Source: Anopheles merus (Eukaryota > Arthropoda > Insecta > Diptera > Culicidae). From it: 64,000 bases of DNA. Positions 14,801-27,333 of this stretch are shown piece by piece (the first letter of the stretch is position 1; each line of letters begins with the position of its first letter). The translations under genes and the position numbers were made by a program. Location: contig NC_054083.1 in NCBI RefSeq assembly GCF_017562075.2, positions 26,356,058 to 26,420,057 on the forward strand. The letters are read 5' to 3'. A model generated the notes under the pieces. It saw nothing but the letters and a program-made list of their open reading frames with translations. It had not been told where the DNA came from and made no database searches.

Positions 14801-17800
14801 TTTTTTTCTTCTTTGCTGCATTCATTCTCCGAGCGAAAGAACACAGGATCTCATCCCGCGCAGTTCCATTTTGCTTTCGCGGTTCGTTGAACTTATCCTG
14901 CCGAACGCAACCTGACGTTCCATTTTTCGAGAGAGCTTTTCTCGAAGCTGTGGCAATGTGGAGCAGTGGAGAGAGGAATGGCACAACGCAGGGCTGAAGT
15001 AGACGTTACAAGGAAGGTATCTTTTTTTTTACAAACCATCGGAACAGCTGAACCGAGTGATAAACGTCAACTCAATGCATCATTCATGCTTCGGTTGACT
15101 TTAAGTTACACTTGCTCGTTGGCGCCCACACTCACACACGCTTCACCGTGTGGCTAAACGTGTGGAGGCTGTAAAAGTAGGTTACGTGTGCCGCATTTTC
15201 CAGCGCAAGAGGAAGAAGCGCTTCGAAAAGAAGCACGCCGTAAAAGGTCGTCCCGATACATGATGGAGCGTTGGTTGGTTTCTGCTCGTTTTGGGGCTAA
15301 TTTCTGTTTTGCCTTCGTCCGTGAATCTCGGTGCAAAAAGGTCGTACACCGGTACGCTGATTGATCATCTTTTCACGTGAAAAACGGCGAAAAGCCAGGC
15401 TTGTGTCTGTCATGTGTGAAGCAAAACTGTCACACAAAACGGCGCGAAACCCTTGCCACGGGGTCACACATTAGTTGGAAGCGCATGTTAGCAGCATGCG
15501 GTAAATGTTACTTGTCCCCTTTACGGTGGTATGACTTTGGTGGCTTTTCACAAATGGAAAAATCTCCAAAGTGGGTTGCACATTTCCATGGAATCAACTT
15601 AAATAATCGACATCAACATTAGCTGTACCACGTGATATATGTGACCGATTTGAGCTTTTGGAAGGGCAAAACACGTTTAAGAGCTTGTAGGTTTATTTTG
15701 ATAGGTACAATTACTTTACAATTCCAGTGTGTATTTTTTGCAACTACAAAATACTAGAAAATGGTTTTCCGGAGCATCCGAACTCCGCCAACGTTGGAAC
15801 TTCAACAAAGTCTCCTGTCCGAAAAGAGATAGCTCCCTCCTTCGTACGGTAAAGGAGGAAAATTAAATATAGAAACAGTCCCGCACAAATGCATTCCAGT
15901 CACAATGCAATCTCCATCAAGCGGCGGCAGTAGCTGCTGCAGCTGTGGACCGACAAATGCATAAGCGAAGAGGATGCCTCCGGTGCGATCTTTCTTTGTC
16001 CAGCGCCGCAAATCTCCAAACGGCACACAATGCGCTCCCATTTGTTCCGGTTTTGTAGGTGGGAAAACCTTACGAAAACGAAGTTACCGCTGCGTGGATC
16101 CACCGATGTTCCCCAAAACTGACAGCACTGGCCGGTTCAGCAGACAAGGAAGCCAAGGTTCTTCCTGCCCGTGGGGACTTTAAGGTTGCTTTTGGTTATG
16201 GAAGAAAGAATAGAGACAAAAAAACGTGTATTCTTGGGTTGTATACCAACGCTTCCTATTGCCGAGGAGCTGTCACTTTCGGTGTGTTTGCCTGTGCGGT
16301 GCGTTCAGCATGGGATTTTCTTTTCCAGTAAGCACCCGAAAAGCATTCCGCGTGCGGCGCACATTCGAAATGTCCGAAAAGTTGAAGGGAAATGTTTTTA
16401 ATACGTCATATAAATGCACATAGCAAATATGTTACGGCCATACATATTTATAAATAGATTTCCCGGCACGCGGGGGCTGTACGATTTACTGGAGAGCGAG
16501 TGAAGAAGGGAAAGGGAAAGGGAAAGAACGAGAGGGAGCGAAAAGCAAAGCTATCATGGGAAGGAAATGTACATTTCTAGTGTAAAAGAATTCGGAACAT
16601 TTCTTGGACAGTTGGGGCAGCTCGTAGTTCGTGCGATTGAATTCTTCACTGTGTCCTGCTTTAGTCGCTCCCTTTTGTTGATACTTTTGAAGATAGTGCA
16701 AAGAGACTGTTCTTCGTAGGATCATAGCAGTAGAGCAGCAGATTTTGTTGGTGTGTGGGTGTTTGAAAAGTTTGACTTGTACCAAAACCCTGTCAACTTT
16801 CCTTGCAAAGGTTTCTATTTAAAAATATTTATTTCAGGATAACCAACTTTTCAAGATAATACTTCAAAATCAAGAAAAACTCACCCAAAATCCTATATTT
16901 TAAAACAGATTTTAAGGATTTTTACTCAGAGTCTGCTCAAACATGTTGAATAATTGTCGTTAATTTTGATGTTCCTCAAGGATGCTATGTTAAACACTGA
17001 AAATGCTATGGAAATATGGAAAAATAATTGAATCATTGAGAACTCTCGTGATCTTTTCAAATGTTATGCACTATGTGGTTACAACGGGAAGATCCCGGCT
17101 TGTATAATAATGCAACCATTTTCTCAATTTTATAACCCATGTCTTGCTAAACCATACAAACTTTATTTCTTTTCATTCGAGAGTTTTGATTAAAAAACGT
17201 CGAATGGCTAAAAAAAATAATTGACTCGCTTTTATTGATGCAAATACATTCCCAATTCGCTCGGCATCTTCAATTCCATCTTCCTCACATCACTCGCCCT
17301 AATAGTTCATCATGTATTCAACCCAACGCTCTCGTTACGCTGATTAGCGGAAATTTTAATTTGAAATGATGCAAACACCTTGGCTCATCTGCCACCTAGG
17401 GTTCTAGGGTGTCTGTGTAATGCCGTGCGGCAAGCAGTTGCATCCCAACAACACCACCCACCCAGTTAGCACGTAGTAAAAGAAAGGGGAAAAAACACTA
17501 ACTGCATCAGCACAGCGACGAGTTTGCTGTCGATTATAACCTTCTCTTACCTTGCATGTTGTGCTCCGTTTTGCCCTCATGCCTCCCCCCCCCCACCAGT
17601 ACAGTAATTTGTCTTCACGCGAGGGGCATATCATTATGTGATAGGTTCCGGTCGGCACCCCTTTTTTACCCTAGGTGACGCCCAGTTGATGAGCTTTCTT
17701 TCGACCGGAGGAAATGGGAAGGTGGGGAATATAATTAAGTTTTTTTTTTTGTTCGTTCAATCCCTTTCTCCTCCCTCTGCCCCTTCAGCATTTATTTCCG

Positions 17801-18974
17801 TCTCAGCCATAAACACACACGCGCGCACGGCAAAAGGCTTCTTCATTTGGTAGTTCCGGTTCATCTCAGCGCGCTTCTGGCGGAAACTTCCAAAGTGCGG
17901 GGAGCCGAGGGGTTTCCTTCCATCCACCGGGTAAGCTAATATAGGATGCAAGCAACGTAAACACGCGTGTGAGTGAAAGAGGGAGAGACTGTTTTGTGAG
18001 TAAATTACTTTACTCTTTATCCTTTCCACGAAATCTCACCACCAGCGCCTGGCGTTTCTCTCCTTTTTTTTTTTTTTGTTTTGCTCCCATTTGAGCAAAC
18101 GGGGCCTCGCACCAGTAAGGACCATCAGGTTCCAGGTGGGAAGCTGGCACGGCGCATAAATCCACGGTTTCATAAGGGCGAAGAATTCACCCATCAACTG
18201 GAGCACCGGGAGTGGGTGCCTGCCCGGACGGTGAAGATGATCGTGTGCTGATGATGATGATGAGCTCGAGTGGCACGGAACTAATAAATTCCAATTAGCT
18301 GTAACACATGTAATTATGTGCATATACTTTCGTGGCGCTTTCGTGAATTGGCAGGAAGATTGGAATGTACTCACACACACACACACACACACACATACCC
18401 GTCTCGGGCAACCTTGATACCCATCAAGTGTATTTGAATGCTTTCTTCCGCCCTTTGCGAATCGCCGTGTATGAATTTGTTTTATTTTATTAGATGTGGA
18501 ACGCATGAGTGTATGATATTCATTGAGAGGGTGGAATTTTCCTGACGTTACTCTCGTCCGCTCGACTTCGAACACCGCCACTGTACTGTAAATTCAAAGC
18601 ATAGGACAAGGTTTATTAAAGTGAGGTATGCTTAACGAGATAACAAAAAAAACTATAAAACTTCACATAAATTCTAATATAACCCTAGTTTTGTGGCTTA
18701 AAATGTGCACACAACTTCCTCAAGAGAGTAGCTCCCGGTGCCAAACATGCGCTCTTAAACCTCCGCCAAGGTAAATGTGTTGGGAAGCATGTAGATCCTT
18801 GTTGTTTTTTTTAGTACCGGCAATGTTCAGTCTCGGAAACAAAGCAGGTCACAAGAGAGTGCCGAATTTTGGCTAATTCTGCAAACAACAACAGCTAGCA
18901 GCTCCTAGTTGCTCACCCAGTCTGCAGGGAAAACGCAACTTTTGCACCATCCATTTGCACCCAGTTTCAATGAT

Positions 18975-18976
<2 letters not shown>

Positions 18977-19008
<32 letters not shown>
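18977..19008. repeat. (GT)n microsatellite
   Basis: About 32 bp of GT dinucleotide. Confidence 0.9.
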
Positions 19009-19011
<3 letters not shown>

Positions 19012-19284
19012 GGGTTTGTGAGTTTTAAAATGTTGCAGCTTATAGTTATAAGCAGCCCGACCGTTTCTGTGTGTCGTCTGTTTCTGTTTTTTTTTTGTTT
19101 CACACAACACAACTAAAGGTGGAGCTGAGACAAGCGTCGATGTTTGTTCGTTGCTTGTAAATCCTTCCCCATTCTGCATCGCACCGTCGCTAGTATTGCT
19201 GTTTAAAATGTGTTGCCAACACACGTATGCAATGTGCTGGGGTTGTACTGTTTGTTTTAGACAAAAAAGGCAGACCGCCTCGAA

Positions 19285-19304
19285 AGCGCCTAAAGGTAGG
19301 CAAT
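19285..19304 (+). promoter_or_regulatory. Su(Hw)-like motif copy 1
   Basis: AGCGCCTAAAGGTAGGCAAT differs at one core base from the shared motif found six more times in this window. Its reverse complement resembles the Su(Hw) insulator-protein site (TTGCATAC followed by a pyrimidine/T run and GGC). Unlike most copies it is not in strongly AT-rich DNA. The Su(Hw) assignment comes from remembered consensus and is an inference. Confidence 0.4.
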
Positions 19305-20387
19305 CGGTAAGGGTGATGCTGCCGCTCGTGGAACAAAAGCGACCGTTCCGAGTCCCTAATCTAGAAATATGAATTTAATTCTGCACATTTTCCAACTCCT
19401 TGGGCGCTGCTGTTCGTATTTTTTGCTATCCTACGTGTCGTCACCGTTCCTGGTTTTCGTTCTGTGATGTGGCGCATAAATAATAATTCGCCTCACATAC
19501 TACCATACACACAGACACATAAAGCATCATTCCAGAAGACAGCCGCTCGTTTTCGTTGTTTTTTTTTTTATTTGCTTCCGCAAGGTTTTGTGTCAAATCA
19601 TTCTTTCATCTTCGTCAGCTTTTGTGTGTGCATGCTTGGTGTGTGTGTGTGTGTCCTTTCGAGACGTTTCGAGCAAAACTAGTCAGAATTTTCCACCGAT
19701 TTTTTTTTTTCATGCTAACCAACCGATGAATAATATTGCAATTTTTCTTCGTTTATACGTTCGTCGCTTGCCTCCTAAGACACGCTTTCTCGAGGTGAGT
19801 GCATCCTTGCACTCACAAAACTTCCATCAACCCTTTCCCTATTCTTTGGTACTTTCTTCGTGTGCAGAGAAATGGCATGACAGAAGACATTGGTGATGCA
19901 TAATAGTAATAAAAAAAAAGGAGACGAGAAAATGCTACCTCAAACAGTGCCCTGTGCCAGGCTGGCGAACGCGCGTAACCCCCTGGACGACAATTTCGTT
20001 TCCAAACAATAAAACTTACCCGTGTACGATGGGAAGCAGCGATCCGAAAGTTTGTCGTTTGCCACACTTTGCTCTCGCTCAAGTCGTCAATCGCGGCAGG
20101 AAATGGAAACATATCTGAAGACGGTGCCCGCCCGGTGCTGCATCAGGCACATTTTAGCGAAATGATGGTTTATGGTGAATGATGTCTGCATTTGCCGGTT
20201 TGATGCAAACATTAATGAAATGAAAGTTCACATGACGTCAAAATTGTTTGTTGAAAAGAGGTTTTCTGATTTTTTCTTTAGACGAAGAATATTGGAATAT
20301 TTTGGACTTTTTAATAAAGTGAAATTAAAAAGATTTCAAGCAATTTGAACTATTCATTTAATCAATTTTTTCTTCCTCTCGTTTCAG

Positions 20388-20468
20388 GTACGTCATCAAT
20401 GATTATTCGATCGTAAAATAGACACTCACAGAGTGCCTTCACACCAACAAACACGCTCGCTGCAAAGG
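20388..20468 (+). other. Candidate recursive-splice exon, 81 nt
   Basis: A near-continuous pyrimidine tract of over 20 bases ends in TTTCAG, immediately followed by GTACGT, so an acceptor and a donor abut at 20387/20388. This is the layout of a ratcheting (recursive) splice point, as known from very long introns of Drosophila genes. A second strong donor, AAGG then GTAAGT, lies 81 nt downstream at 20468/20469, as expected if the point is first recognised by exon definition. The 81-nt segment has an early in-frame stop after its only ATG, so it is unlikely to code. It could instead be an ordinary non-coding 5'UTR exon. Confidence 0.5.
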
Positions 20469-21486
20469 GTAAGTGCCTCCGAAGCCACCCGGAAACCAGC
20501 TTTGACGAAAGCTTTTAGTCAAATCCGTTATTATTATGCCAATGCCAAGCGGAATGGCATCTTCATAGGACATTTTTTCACATGCTCGCACCCCCCATAT
20601 CGGTCCTTTTCTCTCCGTATCTCCCTATCATCGGTGATATGCATTGAGCTTTATGTGGGTGATGACGAACGGGGCAGAAAATGGAAGAAAAGCAAGCATA
20701 AATCCTTTCGTTCGCTGCATTCGGTGCAACCACGACGACGACGACGACGACGTCCGTAAGCCACCAACCGACACCCGATGCGGAAAAGTTTTGTTCCGCG
20801 CTCCACGGCCTGTCCCCCCCCATTTTCCAGACACCTGCTAAGCGAGAGACGATACCTTGTGGGTGCACCTCTACCAATTCCGCCGAAGAGGGCAAACAAA
20901 GGGACAGCAAGGGATGGATGGAAATGATGGAAACTAAAAATGGAAAGCCTTCGTCAGAATTCTGGGGCATCCCCTTTCTCCCCGTCCATCGGTATTCACG
21001 GTTCACGAAAACTTTCAACTTAACAGACAAATAAATCTCTCCCTGCCGATCTGCCCTGCCGCCTGCCCTTATCGGAAGCCAATTGTGGGAGGTTGCGGGC
21101 TGGAAGTTCGGTTGCTAAACAGGGACGGGGGGAGGTAAAGATGAAACGCCGCTCGTTGCGGCCATTTTTCAGCTCGAACGGTTCGGAGTGAGAGGGGCCG
21201 TGCCGAATTTTGCCTGGGCGCATCGATTTTGTCGATCCCCGCACCGCGACAGCTCCAACACATGCTCTCTGGTGATGATGACGAGGGACGACAAGGAGTG
21301 TTTTACCATGCCAGGCCGGCCAGGACCAGTGCTCGACGATGGGCAAACCGATCCCAAGCCCAAGCGAATCGATTCCAGGCGCTGGAAATAGTTTCTTTAT
21401 TCGATCCGGCGAGCGCTGGTGAAGGTGAAGGCATCCATCGCGGAGGCACCTTTCTTTGTAGGAAGACGTTCTCTTTTCTCAAATGA

Positions 21487-21535
<49 letters not shown>
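21487..21535. repeat. (GA)n microsatellite
   Basis: About 49 bp of GA with one GATA interruption near its start. Confidence 0.9.
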
Positions 21536-21540
<5 letters not shown>

Positions 21541-22724
21541 CAAGCGAGAGCATGCGAGAAAAATAAAAGCAGCAGAAGCACTACAAAAAGCACAGAACCT
21601 ACTGGCGGGAATTGAGGTTTTATACACAGCAAATACATCCACAACAGGCTTGAGCAGGGAGATGGGAAAGAGAAAAAGCATCTGGCAAAGCATCCTTCCT
21701 CTTTTCCCCTTTCGTCGCTTTATTTGCCAGACGTGTTTCTTTGCTATCGGTTTGTAGCGTTTTTATGCGGAAGCTGGCTGAACTAACAACACATAGCTAG
21801 AAGAGAGAAAAAAAACCCTCTACCATCTGGTGTATTTTCCCGTCACAATCTTTCTCCCACTCTTGGTGGTGTCCTGCTGAAAGTTTGGATGAAAATCTTC
21901 GAAACAAAATATTTACTTTCCGCTCCTGCTGCTGCTGCTGCTGCTCCTTCGTCCTGGCGAAAGGTTTGTTGCGATTTTGAATTATGCAACAAAAAACGTC
22001 GTCATTCGCAGATGAGCAGCAACATCCCCAAAAAAACAGTTCAGTACTCATCACTCACTCGCAATGGCTCTAAAAAGTGGGCCGGAAAAAGCTGGTGAAA
22101 ACTGGTTCAGCGAAATGATGATTTTATGCTTTTTTTGCTTGTGCTGGTCGGTACGGGCTACACTACACGGTCTTAAATCCAAAAGCAAACTCACCGTCAA
22201 CCATACTGAGTTTGGCTCGGTGCTTTCATCCATTCGATGGTGGTGGTGGCGATTTTCTTCTCACTTTTCCACCATCAAAAAAAGCATTATCTGCCTATTG
22301 CTACACGAAAATGCGTTTTCTCCCTTTTGTGTTTGTATATTTATCTTTCTATTTGTGTGTGTGTGTTCGAATTGATTTATGTTTTGTCCGCTTTTCAAAA
22401 CCCTCAATCGTGTGTTCTTCTTTCGAATCATTTCCCATCAACCGGCGATGCTGTACCTTTTGTGTAAACTACCTGGCAGCAAACGAACCAAACAAAAAAA
22501 ACGCTTTTCACACTTTGCTGTATTTTCCCACCAAGTTCCCGGCAGACAGTAAGAACTTTCGAGCAGCAGCAGCAGCAGCTCACCACTAAAGAACCATCAA
22601 GCCGGATAGGTGGGAAAAGGTGCGTCCCAATAAAGCAGGCCAATTTATTCCATATCCTCCCGGCTTCCCGTTTCACTTCTGCTCCCGAGGCATCGTTTCC
22701 CCGTTGGTCTTTTTGCATTGATTT

Positions 22725-22746
22725 CCCCCCCCCCCCCCCCCCCCCC
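22725..22746. repeat. Homopolymer C run, 22 bases
   Basis: Uninterrupted C run; its exact length is prone to sequencing or assembly error. Confidence 0.85.
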
Positions 22747-24264
22747 AGGTCTCAGCTGGCGGATCAGGGCGAACTTTCGATCCATTAGAGAAATTAATTT
22801 CCATGATTGGGTGTTTTCTAGAGCGTCTTCTTTGTGCAGCTATAAAGTGGCCAAGCAACAACGGGCGAAAAATAGCAACCCTCTTCCTTGGCCGTTCGGT
22901 TGAAGGATTGTGGGGGAACGGTTTTTCGATCCTGCTGGGCAAAAAGGAGAACCAAGGGCACAAAGTAAACAGGCACAGGTGGATGCGTTTCAACGGGATG
23001 TTAATACAAACACATACATGCCTGTGTCTTCATTCTTCTTTTTTTTTGTGGGGAACCCCAGTCTGCTCAGGAATCTCTTATCCGATCAATACCACACTAC
23101 GGATGCTCTGCAAACCGAGATAGAACGTCGGTAGTGGCTTCACACCGGCTTAAAATTAGGAGGGACGAGGGAGGGAATGTTTCTCCGTGGAATCATTAGG
23201 CTACCGGGGGTTCTTTTCCCTGCTTCATGCCGTGGAGTACGGTGGGTGTTTTACAACGCTGGGGGGTACCGGCATTTTGCGGCAATTCCACACCATCTCT
23301 AGTACGGTGGCAAAGGCAAACCCATGCACAAAGTACCGTGAAATGTGTGTTGGGTTAATGAATATTAACACCCAGCAGCCAGTGTGTTAGCGCAGTAGCA
23401 CAGTACTTTGCGGGTATCAAACACACTCACACACACACACATGCACACATACAAGGCATGGGGAGCATATTGGATCCCTTTTTGCCGAGAGCGGCTAGTA
23501 TGATGTGACCCAAAAGAGGGCACTCCCGTACGAACGTGCGCCTCCATCGGCATCATGAGCGGTTTCGTTTGCAGTTGACGGGTTTCCCCTACACTGTGCT
23601 TCCCAGGACTTCGGTCGGTGTGTTGAATATGTAAAGATTATTATGTGGTGTGCGAGTGTGCGTGTAATTCTAATTTAACTTTCAATGCTGAGGAAAGTAC
23701 TGCTGATGCTGATTCGATTTGCGCTGCGACCCGTTTGCTGTACCCGGTCGTTGGGGACCCACGAGTGGCTGGCGGATTGTGGTGGTGCGGTTGGAACGTT
23801 TTGCGCAACCGACTTCGATAATGAAGACACCCAAACGCATACAGCACGCTGTAAGTGACGCTCAGGGTGTGCAGTTTGAGTACAAAGTTGTGCTTGCTAG
23901 TAGCGATGCGAACGAGGTGATAAAGGTTCTCAGAATAAAAACCGTCCGAGCGACTACAGATGTGATGAAATAAATGTAAAATTCTAATAAAAAGCAATAT
24001 CACCAATTGTTTGAAAAAGTAATATGTTTTGAAGATGCATTGAAATCACCATGATCAGAGCACGGTGACAGAGCATTATTTATTGAGATTAGCTTCATCT
24101 ATTCGCTTCAGAACCTTTCATGTGCTTCTACTTTTTCTTCTACTTGGTGTAAACGTCGTAGACATGGCGGCCCATACAGGGTGTCGGGATTTCTTCAGTA
24201 TCACGCATCCGGATAGTCAGTCCTTGCTTTGGAGAGAATGTTCATTCTAGAAATGAACCCACGG

Positions 24265-24893
24265 CGGACATAGTATAGTATAGTTTATCGTGGAAGTAAT
24301 TGGCCGAGTAAAGTGGCCTTATTACTTATTACTACCCTATAACTTAAATCTAGCAATACATAGCTTATCAGTAACCAAACAAATACATTACATAACGCAC
24401 AGTACAGTAAACAGTTTAAAAATGAGTCGCGTGATGCTAGTCAAAATTATCATAACTAGCGTTAAATTTAAGAGCCATCGCAGTCATGGGATCATTTTCA
24501 CTATAAGCCCGTCTAGGCAGTTGAGTTTTAAGTAGTCGATAGTTACGAAATGTTCTACAGGGTACATTTAAGTTAATTCTAGCTAGTAGTTCGGGTGCGT
24601 CAGTCTCACCTAAATTAGCTTAGACATAAATTTCTGCTGAGCTACTTCTCGTCTCTTTTCAAGCGTCTCTAACCCAAACAGTAAACACCTAGTTTCATAA
24701 GACGGAAGAGGAACAAGATTGCGACACGGGGTAAAACGCAGGACAAAACGTGTAAACTTTCTCTGTACTGACTCCAATTTTTTGGACCAAAAGCTGGATG
24801 AACAAGACACTTGTACAACATTAAGAGGCAGTGTGGGTCGGAATGTTGTAAAATCGTACGAGTTAACGACTGTACCACGGGATCGCCAACCAT
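24265..24893 (-). pseudogene. Decayed non-LTR retrotransposon ORF2 C-terminus (CR1/Jockey-like)
   Basis: Read on the minus strand, this gives the C-terminal end of a non-LTR reverse transcriptase: a KLESVQRKFTRFVLR segment, then LLFGLETLEKRREVAQQKF. After a frameshift near 24605 it continues as GETDAPELLARINLNVP, with the RNYRLLKTQLPRR and NDPM blocks, to a stop at 24437-24439. The same blocks occur in the intact element at 34410-37310 (LFGLETLEHRRKNAQ, then DAPEILNLISFSAPTRDLRSR). Upstream the frame shifts again near 24800, so the copy is broken and 5'-truncated. About 170 bp of 3' untranslated sequence ends in TATAC-type repeats near 24265. It lacks the endonuclease and the RT catalytic core and is a dead fossil of a related but distinct family. 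Confidence 0.8.
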
Positions 24894-27266
24894 GTGTATG
24901 TTCTTACATTCATCATCTTACATTCTTACAACACAAAGTTCACTTACATTTACGTTTGAATTTGAGTATGGATGTTCTTTTTTCAAGTGTTTATCTGCAT
25001 TTCACTAATCTTAACTTTTGCTGCAAACTTTTGAGCAGAATACAACAAACTAATTTGCAAGTAAAAGGTGTCGTATTGATTGATTTGTTAATTTAGCGAG
25101 ACCCATTTAATTTGATACTACTCTACTTGAAATAATATAAATAATCATTAAATTTTCGATTGACGATTGACGATAGACCAGCATCTATTATTCTACTGAT
25201 ATTCCACTTGGAATATCATCGTTATGCAATAGCATTTTCCTCCTATATCTCACAACATTTCTCAACTCCCATTGGCGAAGCAAAATCACCAACCTAGACT
25301 TATTGGCACCTACCCTAAATGAATGCCATTAGTATCGTTCTGACTTCTGTAAAAAAAAGAATCCAATGTTGTCGTTGTCGTCGTCATCTGTTACTGCCAG
25401 CAAGTCAGCCATGTTGTGTTATCTGGCTATTACTTCAGCCTCCGCACCACCACCTCGGATGCCACAAAAAGAAGCATAATATGCATGCAGTTGTCATTCG
25501 GTTTCACACCGTTAATGGCAGATGCTAATGGCATCTTCCGACACATCTAACCACATACACAAACGCACCCACACACTTGATGGGAAGAAAATGTTCCGGC
25601 GAAGTAAACCTTGGGAAGAAAATGTTCCGGTCCCCCCCCCCCCCCACCGTGCAGCGATGTAGCTTGGGAGCAGCTTACAGAGTGGCTACAAGGGCGGGAC
25701 GGGTTTGCGTCAAAACATCAGCACGGAGGACGACATTCTCATCTTAACTTGCCGCATGACAGGGGAACGCAGGGAACGTAGGGATTGGTTTTTAGAGCGG
25801 CGAGGCAAAACGGGAAGGAAACTACTTCAGCAAACCGGCAGCCCAGATAGTAGTCAAATACGTTGCAGTACGCTGCGAGCTTCCTTCACCTAGCAGGAAG
25901 CAGCAAACCGTGCTTTAGATCAAGCTGATGCCTGACGACGACGATGATGATGATGATGATGATGATGCAATGGCAAACGTTCTTACATTCTTTCGTGTTC
26001 GGAAGCGTTTGCGCTGGCTGCTGTCGGTGCGGTTACGTGCTATCGAAGCTGACTTACTAGCTGGCTGTTGGCAGGGGCACATGGAGGGTGCTGGAAACGG
26101 TGTACAAGACACAATGCTGCAGGAACTGCTGCTGAGGCTGCTGCAGCAGTGCCGCAACGGAATTTAAGGCAAATATTTCAATTAACAACATGATGCTCAA
26201 GAAAGTGTTTCCCTTTCGATTCCCTACCTCTCCCAGCAGAATCCCCCCCCCCCCCCTCGCTACCCGGCAGACTGGGCAGAATCTTGAGATGAGCTGCCTT
26301 CCCGGCATACGCTTCAACTTTCTCTCCGTCGTAGAGCGAATGAAGTGAAGATTACTTAGTGAAGTGTTGGTAGTGTCTGTGATTGAGCCACATAAAATCC
26401 TTCCCAGCGGGTGCTGTACAGCTGAATCGCTGAGCTGAGCTGAGCTAAATGAGTGGTGCCCAGGAAAGGAAAGGACGCAAAACACGCGCTCGCTCACTGT
26501 TTGACAAGTGCCCTTCCAACGAGCTCCTTGGACAACGAAAAAACCTCACGTATCTGGGTAACTTTTGCTTTCTTTACTGGATTTCCCTGTAAGTTGTTAG
26601 AGTCGTGTTTCATCAAATGGCAACGGAAACATAGAAAATATAGACGCTCGTTTGAGATGATGATCTCCGATCTTCGGTCGGTCGGTCGGACGGTTTCTGT
26701 GTGCCAAAAGTTCTGAATTTGCCATCCCCAACCCACAACGGTCTGGGTAAGGTTCATCGGTTCATCGGTTTCATATGTGAAGGAAAATGAAAGATATGAT
26801 GATAATTAAAGGCTCAGTTCAGCATAAATGGGCTACAGAAGAACAAAAAAAAAAAACACACACACACACAGGGCAACGTGAGGGCACAAACTCAATAACG
26901 GCGCTCGAAGCCGGAGAAGGATATTATTGGCAAACCATTGGAGTTGAAGAGTGCTCGAGTATTGATTAAATTTTCTGCCATTTTATCAAACGATGCTGTC
27001 GCTGATGAGAGAAATACATTCACAAACATTCATACACACACACACATACACACACGTAGTAGGGGTGCTCTGATAGCGTCCTGCTGTTTGACTGTAAATT
27101 TTCCAATTAGGGAGCGGCTTCACTTATTTTAACCGTAGAGCAAAAGTTGGTCTATTCGTCGTTCGCCGATAACGTTTCGGAAAAAATGGACATTTCGTTT
27201 TTCGTCTTTCCGGATCGCTCCCAACACACGATACACGATGAAATAAACACATGTGAGTGTGCGTGA

Positions 27267-27270
<4 letters not shown>

Positions 27271-27330
<60 letters not shown>
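27271..27330. repeat. (GT)n microsatellite
   Basis: About 60 bp of uninterrupted GT, with GAGT interruptions on either side. Confidence 0.9.

Positions 27331-27333
<3 letters not shown>

Larger units (their letters stand above)
20469..24264. other. Non-coding region, no gene recognised
   Basis: Holds several simple repeats: CGA triplets at about 20732-20751, GA at 21487-21535, CTG at about 21927-21947, CAG at about 22564-22578 and a 22-base C run at 22725-22746. Serine- or cysteine-rich frames across these are repeat artefacts. Confidence 0.55.

Noticed and set aside
16059..16331. 90-codon plus-strand frame opening after an AG
   Set aside because: Mildly coding-like start but it decays into composition-driven residues, with no donor or domain recognised.
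24245..24265. Box B-like GTGGGTTCA on the minus strand beside the RT fossil
   Set aside because: No box A or SINE body alongside; too short to call a SINE.
25581..25630. Two copies of an 18-19 base segment containing GAAAATGTTCC, 31 bp apart
   Set aside because: Only two units; a minor local duplication, not a repeat array or CRISPR.
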